5,333 nt of DNA from positions 1 through 5,333 of the forward strand of contig JASJEI010000531.1 in the NCBI GenBank assembly GCA_030064795.1, written 5' to 3'. A model generated the notes under the pieces. The model searched no databases. It was not told the DNA's origin and saw only the letters and a list, made by a program, of their open reading frames with translations. Source of the stretch: Pleurocapsa sp. MO_226.B13. GTDB lineage: Bacteria > Cyanobacteriota > Cyanobacteriia > Cyanobacteriales > Xenococcaceae. Below, one piece after another: positions 1-4,614 of this stretch (position 1 is the first letter of the stretch; the number at the start of each line of letters is the position of its first letter). Both the position numbers and the translations under genes were made by a program.

Positions 1-63
1 AAAAAATGTTTCATTTTTATTTGAAATGACTATATAAAAATACTTCAAACAAAACTCAAGAAA

Positions 64-97
64 AGAAATTCAGAAAAAACTAGAAATTCAGAAAAAA
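64..97. repeat. 16-nt direct repeat in the leader (two copies)
   Basis: AGAAATTCAGAAAAAA occurs at 64-79 and again at 82-97, a period of 18 bases. It lies in the A+T-rich leader about 60-95 bases before the ATG at 159. A shorter direct repeat, CTTGAT, follows at 106-111 and 116-121. The repeat is exact as read. It could be a paired protein-binding site or replication slippage in low-complexity DNA, and the sequence does not decide between these. Confidence 0.7.
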
Positions 98-103
98 TAT
101 GAT
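98..103 (+). promoter_or_regulatory. Candidate -10 box for the repeat-protein gene
   Basis: TATGAT at 98-103 matches five of six positions of the bacterial -10 consensus and would give a 5' leader of about 50 bases before the ATG at 159. No convincing -35 box sits 16-18 bases upstream, where the DNA is an A tract. In DNA this A+T-rich such a match is expected by chance, so this is only a candidate. Confidence 0.2.
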
Positions 104-158
104 ATCTTGATAAAGCTTGATGAAGCAAAAATCAACTCAAATAATAACATAGAAGAAC

Positions 159-2204
159 ATGAACGAAGACATTCTAGCAATTATTGAAGACAGTCAAGAA
201 ATTATTGAAGACAGTCAAGAATTTATTGAAGAAACTCAAGAAGTTATTGAAGAAACTGCTGAAGAATTATTAGTAGACGACTCTTATTTAACTCTAACCG
301 AAGAGGGAGAAGAAATTGTCGATGCTCTTGATGACAGCGAATTAACCGAACAGGAAGAAGAACAAATAGAAGAAGCAGTCGAGGAAGTATTATTAGAAGA
401 AGAGACCCCCGACATCCCAGAAAGAATTCTGGACACTTTAAACGCATTTGTTGCTGATGTAATCAAAGCTGGTTCACCTGGGAGTGATGCCTTCCAATTC
501 GGCGGTACAGGATTTGATCTTGTTATAGGTCGTGAAGGTGATGATGTACTTTTAGCTGTCGATCCAGAACAAGAACTTCCAGGTCAAGAAGAGACTGATA
601 TCTTAAGTGGTGGCAGCGAAAGGGATCGCTTTATTTTGGGCGATCGCAATAACCCCTACTACGATGATGGTGATGACAACACCACTGGTGATGATAGTGT
701 GGCGATAATCGTTGATTTTAATCCCAACGAAGATGTCATTCAGCTTCATGGTAGTCCCGAAGACTATACTTTGGTTGACTTTGCCGAACTAGGAGAGGGA
801 GAAACGGGAACGGCGATCTTTCTCAAGGGTGAAACCAACGACGAACTGATTGGTAGTCTCATCACAGCTAGCGGTTTAAGTCTCGATGCTGACTATTTTC
901 GATTCTTGGATGGTTCATCGGTACCGCCAGAGCAACCAGAATTTGAACAGCCTGGCACTAGCGGTATTGATTTAGCTTTTAGCATTGGCAATAGCAACGA
1001 TTCCTCGGGTTCTATCTTATTCACAGGATACACTAGCGGTGCTTTAGGAGGTCTCGATCGCGGTAGTCTAGATGCTTTTCTTGCTAAATATGACAACGCA
1101 GGTAGTCAACAGTGGACTCGACAAATTGGCACTCCTTCCATTGACAATGGTTATGGTGTAGATACTGACGCTGAGGGAAACGTTTACTGGGTAGCACGAA
1201 CCAACGGCAGATTGGCAGGACCTAATGCAGGAATCGGTAATGATGTTGTTCTCAGCAAATACAATAGTCAAGGCATACTCCAGTGGAGTCGTCAATTTGG
1301 TAGTTTTACTTTAGACAATCCCTTTGTCGATCCCAGAGTCGATAGTGCTGGAGATGTGGTTCTAGCAGGATACACTTTGGGCGACCTAGGTGGGCCCAAC
1401 CCTGGCAGCGTGATTATTCCCACTCCCGATGCTTGGATTGCTAAATATGATAGCGATGGCAACCAGTTATGGATCGAACAATTCGGCTCCAGCGATGCAG
1501 ATGAAACTTTTGGCTTAGACATCGATAGTGAAAATAATATTTACACTACAGGTTGGACTTTGGGTAACTTAGGTGGCTCTAACTCAGGTTCTTACGATAT
1601 CTGGTTAGCCAAATATGACACCGATGGTAATCAGCAATGGATTCAACAGTTCGGTACTAACGATTTTGACTGGTCTTGGGATGTTGCGGTTGACCCCAAT
1701 GACAATATTTACACTACAGGTTGGACTTTGGGTGACTTAGGTGGCTCTAGCTCAGGTTCTTACGATATTTGGGTAGCCAAGTATGACACCGATGGTAACC
1801 AGCAGTGGATTCGACAGTTCGGTACAGGAGGAGACGACGCAGCATTAGGTATCGATGTAGACGATTCAGGTAATTACTACCTGACGGGATATACCGATGG
1901 CGACATCTCTGGTTCTGGGAATGCTGGCTCTTATGATGCTTGGGTGGCTAAGTATGACAGCGATGGTAATCAACTGTGGATAGAACAATTTGGCACGGCT
2001 GAACTGGACAACGCCTTTGAAGTTAGCTTTAGTGATGATCTGGTTTACGTTACTGGAACCACTGAAGGTTCTCTAGGCTCTACCAATGCTGGCTCTTTTG
2101 ATGCCTGGGTAGGAAAGTTTTCGGCAGCAGATGGCACTTTACTCGACTTCGATTCACCCAACAACACTGCTCTTGAGCCAATTGGTGATGAACTAACAGC
2201 CTAA
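159..2204 (+). CDS. RTX-like / SBBP beta-propeller repeat protein
   Basis: This is a 681-residue, strongly acidic protein with three regions. Residues 1-95 are Glu-rich and helical-looking, opening with four heptads (IIEDSQE, IIEDSQE, FIEETQE, VIEETAE at about 8-35). Residues 105-250 carry an RTX-like segment with GGTGFDLVIG (115-124) and EGDDVLLAV, then DRFILGD, a YYDDGDD stretch and VDFNPNEDVIQLHG (185-198), a layout familiar from cyanobacterial calcium-binding-annotated proteins. Residues 270-664 contain seven repeats of 52-62 residues with the consensus NIYTTGxTxGxLGG...GSxDAWVAKYDxDGNQxWIxQFG, matching the SBBP (beta-propeller repeat) family; seven units suit a closed seven-bladed propeller. 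There is no N-terminal signal peptide or membrane segment. RTX proteins often leave by type I secretion through a C-terminal signal, so export is possible but unproven, and no transporter genes for it are visible here. The ATG at 159 is preceded by only a weak AGAAG ribosome site, but it sits just before the heptads. The role is probably surface or binding; enzymatic activity is not indicated. Confidence 0.93.
   Translation: MNEDILAIIEDSQEIIEDSQEFIEETQEVIEETAEELLVDDSYLTLTEEGEEIVDALDDSELTEQEEEQIEEAVEEVLLEEETPDIPERILDTLNAFVADVIKAGSPGSDAFQFGGTGFDLVIGREGDDVLLAVDPEQELPGQEETDILSGGSERDRFILGDRNNPYYDDGDDNTTGDDSVAIIVDFNPNEDVIQLHGSPEDYTLVDFAELGEGETGTAIFLKGETNDELIGSLITASGLSLDADYFRFLDGSSVPPEQPEFEQPGTSGIDLAFSIGNSNDSSGSILFTGYTSGALGGLDRGSLDAFLAKYDNAGSQQWTRQIGTPSIDNGYGVDTDAEGNVYWVARTNGRLAGPNAGIGNDVVLSKYNSQGILQWSRQFGSFTLDNPFVDPRVDSAGDVVLAGYTLGDLGGPNPGSVIIPTPDAWIAKYDSDGNQLWIEQFGSSDADETFGLDIDSENNIYTTGWTLGNLGGSNSGSYDIWLAKYDTDGNQQWIQQFGTNDFDWSWDVAVDPNDNIYTTGWTLGDLGGSSSGSYDIWVAKYDTDGNQQWIRQFGTGGDDAALGIDVDDSGNYYLTGYTDGDISGSGNAGSYDAWVAKYDSDGNQLWIEQFGTAELDNAFEVSFSDDLVYVTGTTEGSLGSTNAGSFDAWVGKFSAADGTLLDFDSPNNTALEPIGDELTA
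180..263 (+). repeat. Four 21-bp repeats encoding acidic heptads
   Basis: Units lie at 180-200, 201-221, 222-242 and 243-263, each encoding one heptad. The first two are identical in DNA and the later two are diverged copies. The hydrophobic-hydrophobic-E-E/D-x-x-E spacing suggests a short amphipathic helix or coiled coil at the extreme N-terminus. The identity of the first two units points to recent slippage or duplication. Confidence 0.85.
1536..1825 (+). repeat. Recent tandem duplication of propeller blades 4 and 5
   Basis: Bases 1536-1657 and 1704-1825 match at a constant offset of 168 bases (56 codons). By hand count they differ at 8 of 122 positions. Several differences are silent (ATC/ATT, AAA/AAG, AAT/AAC, CAA/CAG). 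Other blades share protein motifs but are far less similar in DNA, so blades 4 and 5 are the youngest duplicates or have been homogenised by gene conversion. Confidence 0.85.
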
Positions 2205-2248
2205 AAAAAATGAGGTGTGGCTCAAAAGTAACATTTTAATACTAATGA

Positions 2249-2290
2249 GGAAGTAGAAGCTACCACAACCAAACAACTTACTTCTCTTCC
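2249..2290 (+). terminator. Weak hairpin between the repeat-protein and transporter genes
   Basis: GGAAGTAGAAG (2249-2259) can pair with CTTCTCTTCC (2281-2290) with one bulged T. The loop is 21 bases and a pyrimidine-rich TTTCTT follows. The loop is long and there is no clean U run, so this is a poor intrinsic terminator. It could equally be an mRNA structure or a chance purine/pyrimidine pairing. Confidence 0.2.
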
Positions 2291-2312
2291 TTTCTTACCC
2301 TAACCAAAAATC

Positions 2313-3596
2313 ATGCATACTCCTCCCCAACTACTAAAATGGCTACCCTATATTACGGGAATTATGGGGCTAATTCTGGTTGAAAACGCAGTATTAACTA
2401 TGCTGATCTATCGTTACGATCCAGGAATCCCTAACCCTGACAATTTGCCTATGCTAGTACCGTCCGCCTTGGTAGGGATCGTAATGCTGTTGAGTAGACT
2501 TGGTTCGGCAATCACTCAGCCCATGGTCGGTCATTTTTCCGATCGCTATTGGAGTCGTTGGGGACGACGCAGACCTTTTCTGGCATCAGCAATTGTACCA
2601 TTAGTATGTAGCTTTTTCCTACTCCTTACACCCTCCTTAAGCTATACCAAAATTGAAAGTTTGATTTACCTGGTGGTGTTACTTTGCTTGTTAAATCTGG
2701 CGATCGCCGTATATCAAGTTGCTTACTTGGCTTGGCTACCTGCTTTAACTAAAACCCCAGAACAAAGAGTTACTCTTTCTAGCTTGATGGCAATATTTGG
2801 GATGCTAGGAGCGGCACTCGGGGGCATTGGTTCGCCTTTACTAGTTCACCGCTACGGTTTTCCAGGGATGGCTCTGATCCTGGGCATGATTAGTTTTGTC
2901 ACTTTATCTTTGCCTCTAGCGATCGAAGAAGATTTAATTACCTCTAAGCTTAAGTCTCCTACTTTCTGGAAATCTTGGCGCTCGGCATTGCGAAATCAAT
3001 CTTTTAGAAGCTATGCGGCTGGCTTTAGCTCCGCAGTGATTGCCATCAGCATTATTTCAGCTTGTCCTGCATTTTTAGCAGTGGCTTTACTGGGAAAAGA
3101 TGTTAGTTTTGGCACGGTAGTAAACGGCGTGATTATTGGCAGCGGCGTGTGTGGATTTGCTGTAGTGATACCTCTGGCAAAACGCTGGGGGAAAAGACGA
3201 GCTTTCCAGGGAGCAATGCTCTGGTTAAGCTGTGGGTTGTTTACAGTAGGGCTCTTACCTTTGTTGGTGGGAAAAGCTTTAGTTCCTTGGTTACTGTTTT
3301 TACTACTAGGCAATCTAGGATTATCCAGCTTCTTTATCTTGCCTAATGCCATGTTGCCCGATGTAATCGACCGAGATGAGCAAAATTTCGGAGTGAGGCG
3401 AGAAGCGATCTTCTTTGGCACGAGGAGTTTGCTGCAAAATGCGAGTCAGGGAATAGGCGTTTTTCTGACAGGCTTACTGTTGATGTTGGGAAAAACTCCA
3501 GCACAACCCTGGGGAGTTCAGCTAGCATTCCCCGTAGCAGGATTCTTTGCTCTAGCTGCTGCCTGGGCATTCGTTTTTTATCCGATCGAAGAATAA
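2313..3596 (+). CDS. GPH/MFS_2-type sugar:cation symporter-like transporter
   Basis: This is a 427-residue polytopic inner-membrane protein with about 12 hydrophobic segments. After the second segment it has VGHFSDR followed by SRWGRRRPF (residues 72-89), the cytoplasmic-loop signature shared by the major facilitator superfamily and very typical of the glycoside-pentoside-hexuronide (MelB-like) branch. Late in the protein AMLPDVIDRDEQNFGVRREAIFFG (346-369; D350, D353 and R362/R363 stand out) matches the second GPH hallmark, whose MelB-like form is ADVxDxxxxxTGxRxEG. The length is slightly short for the family (usually about 450-500), mostly in the loops. The likely job is uptake or export of a sugar or other small solute with H+ or Na+; the substrate cannot be read from the sequence. 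The ATG at 2313 lies 108 bases after the upstream stop and has no clear Shine-Dalgarno sequence, which is common in cyanobacteria. The reading frame is intact. Plant and animal sucrose-type (SLC45-like) relatives share the RWGRRRPF motif, so a sucrose or maltose substrate is one possibility. Confidence 0.88.
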   Translation: MHTPPQLLKWLPYITGIMGLILVENAVLTMLIYRYDPGIPNPDNLPMLVPSALVGIVMLLSRLGSAITQPMVGHFSDRYWSRWGRRRPFLASAIVPLVCSFFLLLTPSLSYTKIESLIYLVVLLCLLNLAIAVYQVAYLAWLPALTKTPEQRVTLSSLMAIFGMLGAALGGIGSPLLVHRYGFPGMALILGMISFVTLSLPLAIEEDLITSKLKSPTFWKSWRSALRNQSFRSYAAGFSSAVIAISIISACPAFLAVALLGKDVSFGTVVNGVIIGSGVCGFAVVIPLAKRWGKRRAFQGAMLWLSCGLFTVGLLPLLVGKALVPWLLFLLLGNLGLSSFFILPNAMLPDVIDRDEQNFGVRREAIFFGTRSLLQNASQGIGVFLTGLLLMLGKTPAQPWGVQLAFPVAGFFALAAAWAFVFYPIEE

Positions 3597-3631
3597 GGCG
3601 TTACGACATCAATCGGACAGAAAACAACGCC
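3597..3631. repeat. Inverted repeat GGCGTT / AACGCC just after the transporter stop
   Basis: GGCGTT at 3597-3602 starts one base after the TAA stop of the transporter and is the exact reverse complement of AACGCC at 3626-3631, with 23 bases between. The spacer is long and no U tract follows, so it is not a standard terminator. It abuts the dif-like palindrome that begins at 3631. It could be an outer arm of a recombination site or coincidence, because 6-bp arms are short. Confidence 0.4.
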
Positions 3632-3658
3632 GCACGTATAAGATGCATTATACGCACA
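3631..3658. other. dif-like palindrome (possible tyrosine-recombinase core site)
   Basis: CGTATAA (3635-3641) and TTATACG (3648-3654) form a perfect 7-bp inverted repeat around the 6-bp centre GATGCA. Taken as 11-bp half-sites (3631-3641 and 3648-3658), the arms agree at 8 of 11 positions and all three differences are transitions. XerCD/dif sites have this layout: two 11-bp half-sites ending in ATAA and beginning with TTAT, separated by 6 bp. E. coli dif uses ...GCATAA/TTATG..., and the plasmid pdif sites of Acinetobacter use ...CGTATAA/TTATG.... The match in spacing and in the inner bases is seen directly; recombinase use is inferred. No integrase gene lies in the window. A plain RNA hairpin or a dimeric repressor operator would also explain it. 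Confidence 0.4.
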
Positions 3659-3675
3659 GTTTTGGGCTAACTGGA

Positions 3676-3732
3676 CGTATAATTCGCGCTATATTGGCAA
3701 TTATCATCAAAAAAACGAGCGCGTATAATAAA
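3676..3732. repeat. Imperfect 15-bp inverted repeat carrying two more CGTATAA-type motifs
   Basis: The left arm (3676-3690) reads CGTATAATTCGCGCT and the right arm (3718-3732) reads AGCGCGTATAATAAA. The right arm reverse-complemented matches the left at 11 of 15 positions, with a perfect CGCGCT/AGCGCG core. The arms are 27 bases apart. CGTATAA itself recurs at 3676-3682 and 3722-3728, giving four copies (counting both strands) within 94 bases together with the palindrome at 3635-3654. This may be an array of binding sites for one protein; no function is shown. Confidence 0.45.
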
Positions 3733-3763
3733 ATTCTACTTTTTTGGGTATTTTTCTTATTAA

Positions 3764-3826
3764 TCAAAACTCTTGGGTGTAAAAATCTTCAATCAATTGC
3801 TGGTCAAAGCTTTTAGCCATTTGAAA
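3764..3826 (-). other. In-frame continuation of the small minus-strand gene beyond a TGA
   Basis: After the TGA at 3829-3827 the same frame stays open for 20 codons (F, Q, then MAKSFDQQLIEDFYTQEF) to a second TGA at 3766-3764. Read through, the product would be 67 codons long. Either the first TGA is a recent nonsense mutation (CGA to TGA is a single change), or this is a separate 18-residue frame starting at the ATG at 3820, or it is chance. The tail looks like ordinary soluble protein rather than noise, which favours a broken gene. Confidence 0.3.
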
Positions 3827-3967
3827 TCATCGAATTATACGACCACCGTTGTTTTTTGTCCATTTGCTGTTGGATCGCCTAGAAGTGAGATCTTGAGCAT
3901 CAACTGGAACCAGATATCCTTTAGTTCGGTTGCGAGTATGTCCATGTCCTGTAAAGAAAATCGGCAT
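3827..3967 (-). CDS. Small hypothetical protein (46 residues), possibly truncated
   Basis: I do not recognise this family. The frame starts at the ATG at 3967-3965 and stops at the TGA at 3829-3827. It begins MPIFFTGHGHTRNRTKGYLV and continues with PVDAQDLTSRR and WTKNNGGRIIR. It is basic and polar, with a GHGH pair near the N-terminus and scattered Arg/Lys, which would suit a nucleic-acid-binding or metal-binding peptide, but that is only an impression. The evidence that it is coding is its plausible, non-repetitive protein composition; the plus-strand frame over the same bases looks arbitrary. No strong Shine-Dalgarno precedes the ATG. It lies between a cluster of inverted repeats (downstream of it) and a decayed transposase-like gene (upstream, divergent), so it may be a cargo gene of a mobile element or a remnant of one. 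The same frame continues after the stop, so the gene may once have been longer. Confidence 0.4.
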   Translation of the reverse strand: MPIFFTGHGHTRNRTKGYLVPVDAQDLTSRRSNSKWTKNNGGRIIR

Positions 3968-4007
3968 GGTTTAAATCAAGGTGACAAAATAAAAAGGCAT
4001 GGGCTAC

Positions 4008-4037
4008 TTGAAAACAGAAAGCGTAATACAGGATACT
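4008..4037 (+). promoter_or_regulatory. Candidate promoter for the transposase-like gene
   Basis: TTGAAA (4008-4013) and GATACT (4032-4037) are separated by 18 bases, with partial matches to both boxes. The start codon follows about 40 bases later. The -10-like box overlaps the left arm of an inverted repeat at 4031-4058. The evidence is weak and rests on consensus matching alone. Confidence 0.2.
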
Positions 4038-4058
4038 GAGAGGACAAAAAAGTATTCC
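4031..4058 (+). repeat. Inverted repeat in the leader of the transposase-like gene
   Basis: GGATACT (4031-4037) can pair with AGTATTCC (4051-4058) with one bulge across a 13-base loop. It ends 19 bases before the ATG at 4078. It could be a leader hairpin that limits translation, part of a terminal inverted repeat of the element, or chance. No partner copy is visible downstream because the element is cut off. Confidence 0.35.
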
Positions 4059-4077
4059 TGAAACCGTGTGGAGGAGA

Positions 4078-4614
4078 ATGAGTCACAACTCATCAGTAGC
4101 AGCTAGTTTAAAGCCAGAGCCAAGAAAACAACTCTTCATCGAAATGCAATCTTCGACTCAAACAGTAACAGCGATCGCGCTTTTGAGAAGGGGTGAGTCG
4201 AAAATTCCTAGATCAGCAGCAGCAAAAAGGAAATCAAGCATTAGAACTCGGTTTTAATCAGCCAAAAGATGAGTCAGATATTTTATATTGGATAAGAGTA
4301 ACCAAAAATTGGATATTTCAGATGATCTTGGGTTTAATATTCATCTGTCATAGTTCATATCGAGGGGTGGTAGAATTTCTCAGAGATTTATTCGACTATC
4401 CCATAAGCGTTGCTACAGTTCATAATCGAGTGCAGTCGGTAGTCCCCAAAGCCCAGAAAATCAATCAAGACCAAGACTTATCAGGAATTAAAGTGGGATT
4501 TATTGACGAAATCTTCCAGTCGCGACTCCCAGTTTTAGCTGGAATCGATGCCAACTCTACTTATTGCTATCTACTAGCAGGGGCTGACCACAGAGATGAA
4601 GATACATGGGGATA
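4078..4614 (+). pseudogene. Transposase-like gene, frameshifted and truncated by an IS66 insertion
   Basis: Two overlapping frames give one continuous-looking protein. Frame A starts at the ATG at 4078, behind a GGAGGAG purine box, and gives 40 residues ending ALLRRGE. The next frame continues from about 4196 with SRKFLDQQQQKGNQALELGF for another 139 residues to DTWG. Loss of AG from an original GAGAG at 4195-4197 would explain the shift exactly. Visible parts include a helix-turn-helix-like stretch (SSYRGVVEFLRDLF...ISVATVHNRV) and IDEIFQ...GIDANSTYCYLL, whose spaced Asp residues resemble the start of a DDE-type catalytic core. From memory this resembles a transposase-like family common in cyanobacterial genomes, possibly the DUF6399 group; I hold that name loosely. 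The rest of the catalytic domain is missing: the reading stops at a TAG formed where host bases TA meet the first G of the IS66 end at 4615. A programmed frameshift is an alternative for the first break, but the truncation makes the gene inactive either way. Confidence 0.75.
4607..4614. other. Predicted target-site duplication of the IS66 insertion (left copy)
   Basis: TGGGGATA is the 8 bases directly before the inferred IS66 end at 4615. IS66-family elements usually duplicate 8 bp at the target. The other copy would lie beyond the right edge of the window, so this is a prediction. Confidence 0.4.

Noticed and set aside
893..1522. Minus-strand open frames opposite the propeller repeats
   Set aside because: They are shadows of the repetitive plus-strand coding sequence, with no independent protein motifs.
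1536..1825. CRISPR-like or non-coding tandem repeat
   Set aside because: The period is 168 bp, in frame, and encodes propeller blades. There are no spacers or short palindromic repeats.
3011..3421. Minus-strand 136-codon open frame
   Set aside because: It lies entirely antisense within the intact transporter gene, which has clear family motifs in the covered region.
3635..3654. loxP site
   Set aside because: CGTATAA resembles part of the loxP arm, but the spacer is 6 bp rather than 8 and the outer arm bases do not match.
3597..3660. Integron attC site
   Set aside because: The outer arms do not fit the GTTRRRY/RYYYAAC core pattern and no integrase or cassette array is visible. The XerCD-like geometry of the inner palindrome fits better.
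3597..3760. Intrinsic terminator for the transporter gene
   Set aside because: The hairpins are not followed directly by a U run. The T-rich stretch (3738-3759) lies some 85 bases beyond the dif-like palindrome.
3773..4039. Plus-strand 88-codon open frame
   Set aside because: Its composition looks arbitrary, and most of it is antisense to a minus-strand frame (3827-3967) that reads more like real protein. It has no recognisable motif or ribosome site.
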